This document shows positions 44,745 through 53,089 of a stretch of 64,000 nucleotides of DNA, piece after piece. Every line of letters starts with the position of its first letter. Position 1 is the stretch's first letter. The stretch is taken from positions 264,001 to 328,000 of the forward strand of contig NZ_CP018866.1 of NCBI RefSeq assembly GCF_002250055.1, written 5' to 3'. Origin of the DNA: Sutcliffiella cohnii (lineage in GTDB: Bacteria; Bacillota; Bacilli; Bacillales; Bacillaceae_I). The notes under the pieces are model-generated. The model was not told the DNA's origin, did not search any database, and saw nothing but the letters and a program-made list of their open reading frames with translations. The position numbers and the translations under genes were made by a program.

Positions 44745-45160
44745 TTAGTGCGAAAGGTAGAGCAGTTGGCCGAAAAAGTGATTCAGTTGGCGCAAAAGGA
44801 CTTGCAGTTGGCCGAAAAGCGATTCGGTTGGCGGAAAAGGACTTGCAGTTGGCCGAAAAAGCGATTCAGTTGGCGGGAAAGGGCTTCCAGTTGGCCGAAA
44901 AGTTGGTTCACTTGGCGGGAAAGGACTTGCAGTTGGCCGAAAAAGCGATTCAGTTGGCGGGAAAGGGCTTCCAGTTGGCCGAAAAGTTGGTTCACTTGGC
45001 GGGAAAGGACTTCCAGTTGGCCGAAAGATGATTCACTTGGCGGGAAAGGACTTCCAGTTGGCCGAAAGATGATTCATTTGGCGGGAAAGGAACTACGGTT
45101 GGCCGAAAAAGCGATTCAGTTGGCACAAAACAGAGTCCAGTTGGCCGATAAAAAGACCCC
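44745..45160. repeat. 21-bp tandem array, TTGGCSGAAA keyword family
   Basis: From 44766 to 45141 the word TTGGC (one TTTGG) begins a new unit 19 times, at steps of 21 bp (three or four of 20 bp where an A is missing). TTGGCCGAAA and TTGGCG(G/C)(G/A)AAA units alternate strictly, giving a 42-bp dimer. A frame on the plus strand reads as heptads (LAEKAIQ-LAGKGFQ), but the 20-bp units shift that frame and there is no suitable start, so I treat it as non-coding. It fills the gap between the SE1561 gene and fumarase. Confidence 0.92.
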
Positions 45161-45312
45161 AATGGAATAAAAGAGAAGGCAACCAACACAGTAAATTGTT
45201 GACGGTTACAAATTCCTTTCAACAATTCCAAATAAGCAGTATAATAATTATTGTACAATTATTTATATATAAAATACTCACTATATACGGGGATAGGAGA
45301 GGAATTTTTAAA

Positions 45313-46848
45313 ATGGAAAAAATATTAGACAGCTTGTATGAGCTAGTTGTTGAAACGTCCACGAAATTACCGAAAGATGTTCGTCGTGCGATTGCAAAAG
45401 CAAAGTTGAGCGAAAGTGCTGGAACGCGCGCTGCAATGTCACTAGCGACGATCACAAATAATATTAAAATGGCTGACGAAAACGTATCACCAATTTGTCA
45501 GGATACAGGTTTACCAACTTTCAAAATTAAAACTCCAGTTGGCGTAAACCAATTAAAAATAAAAGACGCTATTTATAAAGCAATGGCAGAAGCAACAAAA
45601 CATGGGAAACTACGTCCAAACTCTGTTGACTCTTTAACAGGAGATAACAGTGGAGATAACTTAGGACCAGGAACTCCTGTGATAAAGTTTGAACAATGGG
45701 AAGAAGATTACATCGATGCGCGCCTTATTTTAAAAGGTGGCGGTTGTGAAAATAAAAACATTCAATATAGCTTACCGACTGAGCTAGAAGGACTTGGCCG
45801 TGCTGGTCGTGACTTAGACGGCATTCGCAAATGTATTATGCACTCTGTCTATCAAGCACAAGGACAAGGCTGTAGTGCTGGGTTCATCGGAGTTGGAATT
45901 GGTGGAGACCGTACATCTGGTTACGAGCTTGCGAAAGAACAATTATTCCGCAGTAACGATGACATAAATCCAGTAGAAGAGCTTCGTCAATTAGAAGAGT
46001 ACGTAATGGAAAATGCAAACAAACTAGGAATTGGAACAATGGGCTTCGGTGGAGAAACGACGTTACTAGGCTGTAAAGTTGGCGTCATGAACCGTATTCC
46101 AGCAAGCTTTTTCGTATCTGTTGCTTATAACTGTTGGGCATTCCGTCGCTTAGGGATGAAAATTAATCCGGAAACAGGCGAAATTATGGAGTGGTTATAC
46201 CAAGATGGCGACATGATTGACTTTAAAGATGAGCAAGTGGAAGAGGCTACTGAAAAGAATGATTCACGTGAAGTGGTGTTAACGGCTCCAATTACAGAAG
46301 AACAAATTCGTGAGCTTAAAGTAGGGGACGTGGTACGCATTACAGGTAGAATGTACACTGGCCGTGACGCGATTCATAAATATTTAATGGATAACGACGC
46401 ACCTGTTGATTTAAATGGTCAAATCATTTACCACTGTGGACCAGTTATGATGAAAGACGAAGATGGAAATTGGCACGTAAAAGCAGCTGGCCCAACGACA
46501 AGTATTCGTGAAGAACCTTACCAAGGAGATATCATGAAGAAATTCGGTGTCCGTGCCGTTATCGGTAAAGGTGGAATGGGTGCAAAAACTTTAGCGGCCT
46601 TAAAAGAACACGGTGGCGTATACTTAAATGCAATCGGTGGAGCGGCACAATATTATGCAGATTGTATTAAAGGAGTAGACGGAGTCGACTTAATGAAATT
46701 CGGTATTCCAGAAGCAATGTGGCATTTAAATGTAGAAGACTTCACAGCCGTTGTAACAATGGATTCACACGGCAATAGCTTACATGAAGATGTAGAAAAA
46801 ACGTCATTAGAAAAATTAGAGCAATTTAAAGAGCCGGTATTTAAATAA
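45313..46848 (+). CDS. Class I (iron-sulfur) fumarate hydratase
   Basis: A 511-residue fused class I fumarase. Cluster-binding cysteines appear in SPICQDTG (about residue 61), QGQGCSAGFIG (about 180) and TTLLGCKVG (about 260); the C-terminal beta domain carries GRDAIHKYL and IGKGGMGAKTL. It hydrates fumarate to malate in the citric acid cycle and is oxygen-sensitive. The ATG at 45313 is chosen (GGAGAGGAATTTTTAAA upstream) over the longer frame from 45196, which lacks a site and family similarity. Monocistronic with a strong terminator. Confidence 0.94.
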   Translation: MEKILDSLYELVVETSTKLPKDVRRAIAKAKLSESAGTRAAMSLATITNNIKMADENVSPICQDTGLPTFKIKTPVGVNQLKIKDAIYKAMAEATKHGKLRPNSVDSLTGDNSGDNLGPGTPVIKFEQWEEDYIDARLILKGGGCENKNIQYSLPTELEGLGRAGRDLDGIRKCIMHSVYQAQGQGCSAGFIGVGIGGDRTSGYELAKEQLFRSNDDINPVEELRQLEEYVMENANKLGIGTMGFGGETTLLGCKVGVMNRIPASFFVSVAYNCWAFRRLGMKINPETGEIMEWLYQDGDMIDFKDEQVEEATEKNDSREVVLTAPITEEQIRELKVGDVVRITGRMYTGRDAIHKYLMDNDAPVDLNGQIIYHCGPVMMKDEDGNWHVKAAGPTTSIREEPYQGDIMKKFGVRAVIGKGGMGAKTLAALKEHGGVYLNAIGGAAQYYADCIKGVDGVDLMKFGIPEAMWHLNVEDFTAVVTMDSHGNSLHEDVEKTSLEKLEQFKEPVFK

Positions 46849-46854
46849 AAATTA

Positions 46855-46897
46855 ACAAATGGAACTTCCGCGAATTTGGAGGTTCCATTTGTTTTTT
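46855..46897 (+). terminator. Terminator of fumarase
   Basis: ACAAATGGAAC and GTTCCATTTGT arms with a T run. Confidence 0.85.
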
Positions 46898-46902
46898 GAA
46901 AT

Positions 46903-47295
46903 TCACTTTCTTAACTCAATTTTCACCGCCTTGGCTTTACCTGGATAACTTGCTTCAATCTCTTCGCCATCCAACCAAATGTCGATCTCATTACCTACTT
47001 TAAACCCTTTAACATCATCGTAAGTTATATAAATTAAGGTGAGGTTTCTATCCATCAACTCTTCAATTGGAATATCTTTTATTTCATCAAATTCTTTAGA
47101 AGATATACGTTCTGCAACCAATAAACCTTTCCCATCTACTTCGAGAATATACCCTGTTGTGTGAGGAGGTTTTGGGTCAAAATTTTCTATTGAACAACCC
47201 GTCATGAATGCAATAAACATCAGTAAAATCAGCCGATTTTCTACAAGAATAAACGCTTTTATTTTACAGGCTTCATACAAATCGGTTTTCACCAT
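46903..47295 (-). CDS. DUF3221-type lipoprotein
   Basis: A 130-residue protein. The lipobox FMTGCS gives a mature lipoprotein from about Cys34, with a small beta domain (TTGYILEVDGKGLLVAERIS, IYITYDDVKGFKVGNEIDIWLDG) typical of DUF3221. The ATG at 47295 has only GAGGCG at a long distance; a start nearer the hydrophobic stretch (LILLMFIAF) is possible. Function unknown. Confidence 0.72.
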   Translation of the reverse strand: MVKTDLYEACKIKAFILVENRLILLMFIAFMTGCSIENFDPKPPHTTGYILEVDGKGLLVAERISSKEFDEIKDIPIEELMDRNLTLIYITYDDVKGFKVGNEIDIWLDGEEIEASYPGKAKAVKIELRK

Positions 47296-47438
47296 TAAAA
47301 ATCACGCCTCATATTGATTATCTTACATAATTCTATTCGCATTCACTTTTTTTCTTCGTTTCACTAACATGCCCCGTGAGTTGAACAGTAAAAAATGTTA
47401 ATCTATTAGGTAAATTTAGTTGGAACCAAAAAATTTAC

Positions 47439-47714
47439 TTAACCTTGCTTTTCGATAGTTTTATAATATTCGATTCCTAAAATAACTAGACCTATAAGTG
47501 TAAAAATCACTCCTAAAATGAATGGAAATCCTAAGAACAATGACTGTACAACTTCATTTCCAAATTGTTTCGCTCCAAAGATTGCATGCCATAACTTTGA
47601 TTTACCAGACCATGCCGTAATATGAATTGCATATATAGTTCCACATAAAATAATTGTTAATGTGGTTAATAATCCACCTAACATTATAAATCCGCCAATT
47701 ACGGTTCTTTTCAT
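47439..47714 (-). CDS. Small two-helix membrane protein
   Basis: A 91-residue protein with helices about 7-30 and 58-82, separated by a charged loop (AWSGKSKLWHAIFGAKQFG). TAGGGGGCG lies before the ATG. Family not recognised. Confidence 0.65.
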   Translation of the reverse strand: MKRTVIGGFIMLGGLLTTLTIILCGTIYAIHITAWSGKSKLWHAIFGAKQFGNEVVQSLFLGFPFILGVIFTLIGLVILGIEYYKTIEKQG

Positions 47715-47765
47715 AAATTTACGCCCCCTATTTTAACTCTTCTCCCAGTTAGTACAATAACTTCC

Positions 47766-47803
47766 ACAAAAAAAGCATTTCTCCTTCTTGAAGAAACGCT
47801 CTC
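47766..47803 (-). terminator. Terminator of the methyltransferase gene
   Basis: On the minus strand GCGTTTCTTC and GAGAAATGC arms around AAGAAG with a run of seven T. Confidence 0.65.
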
Positions 47804-47867
47804 TGTTATTTCAACACTAACTCCTTTACTCGTTCGCTGTGTTGTTTTTAACCGTAAATTTTATTCT

Positions 47868-48479
47868 TTACCGATGTCCCTTTTTTGCATCAAGAATAAA
47901 CATAGATGCATCTTGTCCCATGAATAGTTTATCTCCAGAATAAAAAGTTTTGAATTGAATGTCTTTGTACCCGATTTTAGTCATCATGTCAGTTAACTCT
48001 TCTGGATTAAATCCGTTATGAACAATATCTGAAACTACTTTTTCATTTTTATTAAAATCCACTATTAGTAGATGTCCACCTTCATTCAGAACATCAAACA
48101 GTCTTGATAAAACAAATTCAACATCAGGAATATGAAGTAGGACCTGACCCATAAATATATAGTCGGCTTGTAAATCAGTCGGTCTTTCCTTTTCAATATC
48201 AAAGCAGAGTGTTTCTGCATTATGAATATTAAAATCAGCTATTTTTTGTTCTATTTCATTGATCATATTTTGTGACGAATCAAGAAAAAGTACAGAATGA
48301 AACTCGTTTAACAAATTCATTCCGACAAGCCCAGTTCCACACCCAAAATCGATTGCAGATTTACTTTTAGCGTCAACTAAATGATTGCGGATGGCATCTG
48401 AGCATACCTTTGCAATTTCGATTCTTTCAGGTGTGTCATATTTATTAGCTATCATTTCAAACTTATCTGTATTTCCCAT
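47868..48479 (-). CDS. Class I SAM-dependent methyltransferase
   Basis: A 203-residue enzyme starting MGNTDKFEMIANKYDTPERI, with SAM-binding SAIDFGCGTGLVGMNLL (about residue 47), DSSQNMI and LLIVDFNKN. The substrate is not readable. The ATG at 48479 follows GGAGAG; the frame from 48530 has no site. Confidence 0.87.
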   Translation of the reverse strand: MGNTDKFEMIANKYDTPERIEIAKVCSDAIRNHLVDAKSKSAIDFGCGTGLVGMNLLNEFHSVLFLDSSQNMINEIEQKIADFNIHNAETLCFDIEKERPTDLQADYIFMGQVLLHIPDVEFVLSRLFDVLNEGGHLLIVDFNKNEKVVSDIVHNGFNPEELTDMMTKIGYKDIQFKTFYSGDKLFMGQDASMFILDAKKGHR

Positions 48480-48678
48480 TATAAACTCTCCAATCAGCTT
48501 AATTAACAGACCTAAACATAAAAACGTCATTTTTCAGCATACCAGTCTGTATATGACAATTCAACAAACCTGTCCTGTTGAATCAAGATATAACGTTTAC
48601 CTATATCTTCATGAAATATTAACCCTTCCTTTTTGGCAATATAAATAAGAATTAATTGAAAGGTGGATGGTAGATAAT

Positions 48679-49536
48679 ATGTATTTTTATAAAGAAGATT
48701 TAATTAATATGATTGTCCCTGATAAACCAGATCCTCATGCGGCAAAAGTTCTTCAGGAAGCACTTGGAGGGCAATTTGGTGAAATGAGAACTTTGATGCA
48801 ATTCTCATTCCAAAGTGCAAATTTCAGGGGGAAAGCGAAACAATATCGTGACCTAATCCGAGGAATATTTCTAGAAGAACTTAGTCATGTAGAGCTCGTT
48901 CAAACGACAATTAACCAACTTTTAAACGAATCGGGAGGGGATATGCCAGGAAACCAGGCATCTGATGCGGCTCCATTAGATGATGTGATACAATCTGGTG
49001 CAAACCCTCATCATTATATTATGGGTGCAAAAGCTTCCCTGCCAGTTGATGCAGGAGGCAACCCATGGAATGGTTCATGGGTATATGACCATGGAAACCT
49101 TGTGGCAAATTTACTTAATAATGTTGTGCTAGAGTCGACCGGTGTTCTTCAGAAGTCGAGAATTTACGAGATGAGCAGCAATAAAACGCTAAGGGAAACA
49201 ATCGCTTTCTTAATTGTACGTGATAATGCCCATCAAAATGCATTTGCTAAAGCATTAGAAACATTAGGTGTCGATTGGGGAAAGCTATTTCCGATTCCCA
49301 ACTATGATTTAAACAAATATCCAGAATGTCGTAAATATGTAGAAATGGGCTTCCATAATGCCCAATTCAACTTCCGCCTAGATGATACGAGAATTGGTGA
49401 AATCTTTCAGGGGACAACTCCAAGCAGAAATGGCGGAGAGTTGGCAGTCATTGATCCACCACAAGGCTATCCAGTTCCGGAAATGCCAGATATGCCAAAT
49501 GAGCATGCCCCAGGTCTTTTTGATCTTAATAATTGA
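48679..49536 (+). CDS. Manganese catalase
   Basis: A 285-residue four-helix-bundle dimanganese catalase: Glu35 in GQFGEMRTL, the EELSHVELV metal motif (about 66-74), VVLESTGVLQ, RDNAHQNAFAKAL (about 180) and the C-terminal VIDPPQGYPVP tail. It destroys hydrogen peroxide, possibly in the spore coat as in CotJC or YdbD-type proteins. ATG at 48679 preferred to 48667 for spacing. Confidence 0.93.
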   Translation: MYFYKEDLINMIVPDKPDPHAAKVLQEALGGQFGEMRTLMQFSFQSANFRGKAKQYRDLIRGIFLEELSHVELVQTTINQLLNESGGDMPGNQASDAAPLDDVIQSGANPHHYIMGAKASLPVDAGGNPWNGSWVYDHGNLVANLLNNVVLESTGVLQKSRIYEMSSNKTLRETIAFLIVRDNAHQNAFAKALETLGVDWGKLFPIPNYDLNKYPECRKYVEMGFHNAQFNFRLDDTRIGEIFQGTTPSRNGGELAVIDPPQGYPVPEMPDMPNEHAPGLFDLNN

Positions 49537-49556
49537 GGGGTTAATAAACGAATACT

Positions 49557-49584
49557 ACGCCCTTTGCTTTAGGGCGTTTTTCAT
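49557..49584 (+). terminator. Terminator of manganese catalase
   Basis: CGCCCT and AGGGCG arms around a TTGCTTT loop with a TTTTTC tail. Confidence 0.85.
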
Positions 49585-49636
49585 TTTTGGAATTAGTGTT
49601 GCTTATTGTACTAAAGCATACGTTTTTCAATAAAAA

Positions 49637-50191
49637 TTATTTTGAATTTATATAGTAAATTAAGTTATCAGTCCATTCATCAAATTCATAGATAAAACCT
49701 TTTCTTATACATTCAAATTGCATTCCAACACTTTCGGCTAATTTTATCGAAGGAGTATTATCGAGATTAATGTGTGCTTCTATACGGTGAAAGTTTAGCT
49801 TATTAAAAGCAAGAATTATTGCTGCTTTTACAGCTTCCTTTCCAAAACCTTGTCTCCAAAATTGGTTATGAATTGTATAACCTAATCTTGCCCATTGAAA
49901 ATCATCCCTCATAATTGTAGAGAAATCTATTGCACCTAAATGAGCATTATCTTCTATTCGAAATATACCAAATACATATACTTTGTCATCCAAAGCCATC
50001 TGTTGCTGGTTATTTAACAATTCTCCAAACCATTCTTTAGTGCAAATGCTCATATCTATTTTACCGTCATCATATTTGTGCTGTGAAGGCAATCTATTAT
50101 TAAATTGGGTTAACCAATTTGAAAAATCTCCTTTGATATATGGCCTTATTATTAATCTATCTGTCACTATATTATAGTTAAAATTACACAA
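49637..50191 (-). CDS. GNAT family N-acetyltransferase, RimJ/RimL-like
   Basis: A 184-residue acetyltransferase with TDRLIIRPY at the start, the acetyl-CoA loop FWRQGFGKEA (about 112) and FHRIEAHINLDNTPSIKLAESVGM in part, the usual RimJ/RimL ending. It starts at TTG (50189-50191) after GAGGTG. It may act on ribosomal proteins or an antibiotic; neither is shown. Confidence 0.88.
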   Translation of the reverse strand: MCNFNYNIVTDRLIIRPYIKGDFSNWLTQFNNRLPSQHKYDDGKIDMSICTKEWFGELLNNQQQMALDDKVYVFGIFRIEDNAHLGAIDFSTIMRDDFQWARLGYTIHNQFWRQGFGKEAVKAAIILAFNKLNFHRIEAHINLDNTPSIKLAESVGMQFECIRKGFIYEFDEWTDNLIYYINSK

Positions 50192-50269
50192 ACAAACACC
50201 TCATCATAATTTTTAGGATTTTGCTTAAACTAACCTGTCTCGTTGGTACAATAACTGAAGAGGAAAATT

Positions 50270-50452
50270 TCATTTTAATTTTTTAGTTCTTGTTAAAATT
50301 TCAGAAACACCGATTGCAATACTTGCATTAAGCATTGCGAGTACAGAGAAAATTATAGCTGTTCCATCATATCCAGTAAAAAAATTCATTACGAAAAAAA
50401 TAAAACTAAAGAAAAATACTACAATACCAAAGAGATATAAGAATCTATCCAT
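50270..50452 (-). CDS. Small two-helix membrane protein (60 aa)
   Basis: About 60 residues, MDRFLYLFGIVVFFFSFIF at the start, with two hydrophobic helices and the tail LTRTKKLK. The ribosome site is weak (GGGTG). Family not recognised; the reading is based on hydrophobicity and place only. Confidence 0.55.
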   Translation of the reverse strand: MDRFLYLFGIVVFFFSFIFFVMNFFTGYDGTAIIFSVLAMLNASIAIGVSEILTRTKKLK

Positions 50453-50570
50453 TATGACCAACACCCAATCTTAAACAAATTTTTAATTTTATGCTTCAAA
50501 AACAGCCATTGAAGCATTTCTAAAGTAAATTTTTCACCAAGAGAAAGCTTTGCTTCTTCTTAAAGAAAAC

Positions 50571-50771
50571 TCAATCCTTCTTTTCCAACAAGGACACAAT
50601 TTTCTCGTTCTGTTCAATTAGCTTATCAAGTTTTTTAGCAATCGCATTGGAATTATTAGCTCGTATGGAAGAATTTATTAGTATCCTCCGTATAAACATT
50701 GAAAAAGATATGACAAATAATAAAATAAGTGCAAATACAATAATAAAAAAATAGGCAGTCGTATGTCCCAT
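50571..50771 (-). CDS. DUF4083-like small membrane protein
   Basis: About 66 residues: one helix (TAYFFIIVFALILLFVIS), FIRRILINSSIRANNSN and a C-terminal coiled segment (IAKKLDKLIEQNEKIVSLLE). This fits DUF4083. The ATG at 50771 follows GGAGGG; the frame start at 50792 is less likely. Confidence 0.72.
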   Translation of the reverse strand: MGHTTAYFFIIVFALILLFVISFSMFIRRILINSSIRANNSNAIAKKLDKLIEQNEKIVSLLEKKD

Positions 50772-50935
50772 CTTCAAAACCCTCCATTCCATTTGTGTTT
50801 ATAGGTAAACCAAAGTGAGAAACTAATAAAATTTGACGGTGCTGCCAGTAAAAAAACTTACCTTCTCCGACTAAAGTTAAGTCATTTCTAAACGTTGCAA
50901 CAAACGAAATTATAGTTGTAACAAAACGCTCTTGT

Positions 50936-51358
50936 TTACTTCAAGCTATCCCATATAGTTTCATCAACCATAAAATATCTTTCATGTGAACATGAAGCAA
51001 ATAAACATTTCTCGTTATGATAAAACATTAAGTCTTCGGGTAATTCAGGGTTAAGCCAATCGAAAACAGAATTGCTACGTTCTTTTAAGAATAGCTTTGT
51101 CGCATTATTTAAATAAAAATAATAAACATATGCTGTGTCCTCACGAAGCTTTGTTGTTTCCCATTCTTGTTGAATTTTTCTTTCGATTAGATGTTCAGCG
51201 ATATCGGAAATTAATGTATCAATATATGTAAGACGATCTTCTTCAATATCCATCATCTGTCTGTTTTCTACAAATGCAAAACGATTACAATTCGTTGATA
51301 AAATGTCTATTAATTGTTTATATGATTTACCCTTTATATTTCTTTCGATCATTAGCAT
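50936..51358 (-). CDS. Hypothetical protein (140 aa)
   Basis: A soluble 140-residue protein, MLMIERNIKGKSYKQLIDIL at the start, mostly helical, with one pair of cysteines near the end (NEKCLFASCSHE). GGGGAG lies 9 bp before the ATG at 51358. Not recognised. It ends 144 bp after the DUF4083-like gene start region and is divergent from pdaA. Confidence 0.68.
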   Translation of the reverse strand: MLMIERNIKGKSYKQLIDILSTNCNRFAFVENRQMMDIEEDRLTYIDTLISDIAEHLIERKIQQEWETTKLREDTAYVYYFYLNNATKLFLKERSNSVFDWLNPELPEDLMFYHNEKCLFASCSHERYFMVDETIWDSLK

Positions 51359-51493
51359 TATAAGATTCTCCCCATACATATAGCTTTACTGACAAGTATG
51401 ATGACATTAAATAATGTTTAATTAACCTCATTGTATCACGGTTTCCATATATTGTATTGAAAATTTTGATGATTAGGTCTATCTATTGAAAAG

Positions 51494-51522
51494 AAAAACT
51501 CGCCAAAATTTAGCGAGTTTTT
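51494..51522. terminator. Orphan terminator in a divergent spacer
   Basis: AAAAACTCGC and GCGAGTTTTT arms around CAAAATTTA, symmetric. Neither neighbour reads into it as its 3' end. It may close an unannotated small transcript. The 51359-51716 gap otherwise holds only GTCCC-rich sequence and the pdaA promoter. Confidence 0.65.
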
Positions 51523-51716
51523 GGTCATTATGATAATGATTTCAGGCATCTGATATGACAAATAATTATAAAATTTCCAGTAAATGTGTGGACGAGGGAC
51601 CTGTCCCCTTGTCCCATCCCCGTGTCCCACAAAAATGGAAAACACTGCAGAGTATTTATGAAACATTGGTAACGGAAACTAGAGGTAGATAAAATAAATG
51701 TAAAGGAGGAATGAAC

Positions 51717-52535
51717 ATGCGGAAAGGGATGTTAGGTTTCCTTTTGATCAGCTGTTTGTTTTTATCAACTTTTCTTCCTAATATTACTGCTGCAACAGCT
51801 TATTCGAATACGTCCATTCATTGGGGGTTCAAACGAAGTCAAAATCACGAGCCGCCTGATGCTGGGAAACAATATAATGAACTTTTGAAGAAATATGGTG
51901 CGAAATATTTAGGGGATACATCGAAGAAAGAGATTTATTTAACGTTTGATAACGGTTATGAAAATGGGTATACGTCGCAAGTGCTTGATGTGTTAAAGGA
52001 AAAGAAAGTACCGGCAACGTTTTTTGTAACAGGTTATTATTTAAAAGACCAACCAGAATTAGTTCGTCGTATGGCGAGAGAAGGGCATATTGTTGGCAAT
52101 CACTCATGGCATCACCCTGATTTAACGACAGCGAATGACGTTCGGGTGAAAAAAGAGTTACAAATGGTAAAAGATGAGTATGAAAAAATTACTGGAATTA
52201 AAGAAATGCGTTACGTTCGACCACCAAGAGGCATTTTTAGTGAACGTACGATGGCAATCGCTAAAGACGAAGGATATCAACACATTTTTTGGTCGCTAGC
52301 TTTTGTTGATTGGAAAACGGATCAACAAAAAGGATGGAAGTACGCGTATGACAATATTATGAAGCAAATCCATCCTGGAGCGATTATTTTACTCCATACG
52401 GTTTCTAAAGATAACGCCGAAGCATTAGGTAAAGTCATTGATGATCTTCGAAAAGAAGGGTATGAATTTAAAAGCCTAGACGAGTTAAATGAACCCACAA
52501 CAATACCTGATCCGTTAATGCTAATTCAAAATTAA
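51717..52535 (+). CDS. pdaA: PdaA, delta-lactam-forming peptidoglycan deacetylase
   Basis: A 272-residue polysaccharide deacetylase with signal peptide (KGMLGFLLISCLFLSTFLP) and NodB domain: TFDNGYENGYT (about 82), HSWHHPDLT (metal His pair), RYVRPPRG and ILLHTVSKDNAEAL. PdaA deacetylates muramic acid in spore cortex, needed for the muramic delta-lactam and for germination. In B. subtilis it is yfjS in the same region. The ATG at 51717 is 8 bp from AAAGGAGG; the ATG at 51711 is too close. Confidence 0.94.
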   Translation: MRKGMLGFLLISCLFLSTFLPNITAATAYSNTSIHWGFKRSQNHEPPDAGKQYNELLKKYGAKYLGDTSKKEIYLTFDNGYENGYTSQVLDVLKEKKVPATFFVTGYYLKDQPELVRRMAREGHIVGNHSWHHPDLTTANDVRVKKELQMVKDEYEKITGIKEMRYVRPPRGIFSERTMAIAKDEGYQHIFWSLAFVDWKTDQQKGWKYAYDNIMKQIHPGAIILLHTVSKDNAEALGKVIDDLRKEGYEFKSLDELNEPTTIPDPLMLIQN

Positions 52536-52537
52536 CA

Positions 52538-52570
52538 GTGAGGACTGACAAACACGTCAGTCCTTTACTT
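52538..52570. terminator. Terminator shared by pdaA and the lipoprotein gene
   Basis: AGGACTGAC and GTCAGTCCT arms with a TTTACTT tail; overlaps the lipoprotein stop codon. Confidence 0.78.
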
Positions 52571-53024
52571 CGCAAGTAAATGTATACGAAACTTCACCAT
52601 TTTTCCACTGTGCCACTACTTCATAAATATAGTACCCAGTTTCATCAGGGATATGAAAAGTATTATCCGTTAGCTCTACTTCATTTAACCTCTCCGTCTC
52701 TGACCAAAGATATACGGTTAAATTTGCCTCTTCCTTTTCAAATTGAAAAGAAACCGTTTCTCCTTTTTTCACTTGAATAGGTTCCATGCTTTCTGCAATT
52801 TGGTTGGGAGACGCTGCATCTGTCATAACGACTTCTGTACCGCTCAAAGTTTTTCTCTCCCACCTATAGCCCCCGGGTTCCATCGGATATGTCACTTCAT
52901 TTACAATCACACTACCTGGGTATTTAGGTGAATCAACTTCATCAATACTTTCATCAACAGGAGAAATCCCAGACGAACATCCAACGAGTATAAGAAAAAC
53001 GATAAGGACTACTAATTTTTTCAT
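52557..53024 (-). CDS. Lipoprotein of unknown function
   Basis: A 155-residue protein with the lipobox LILVGCSS (Cys15) and a mature immunoglobulin-like beta domain of about 100 residues (VKKGETVSFQFEKEEANLTVYLW, GYYIYEVVAQWKNG). The ATG at 53024 follows GAGGTGGG. Family not recognised. Confidence 0.75.
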   Translation of the reverse strand: MKKLVVLIVFLILVGCSSGISPVDESIDEVDSPKYPGSVIVNEVTYPMEPGGYRWERKTLSGTEVVMTDAASPNQIAESMEPIQVKKGETVSFQFEKEEANLTVYLWSETERLNEVELTDNTFHIPDETGYYIYEVVAQWKNGEVSYTFTCEVKD

Positions 53025-53089
53025 AAAAATGCCCACCTCTCTTTTTTTCATTGGACGTAGGTGGGCAGGAAAAAGTTACAAGTTTTCTA

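Noticed and set aside
44594-45031. Plus-strand frame with heptads LAEKAIQ / LAGKGFQ, possible coiled-coil protein
   Set aside because: It starts inside a terminator, has no ribosome site, and the 20-bp units break the frame.
51585-51645. GGGAC/GTCCC-rich stretch upstream of pdaA as a regulatory hairpin
   Set aside because: Pairings are short and ambiguous; it looks like a decayed dispersed repeat and I could not support a function.
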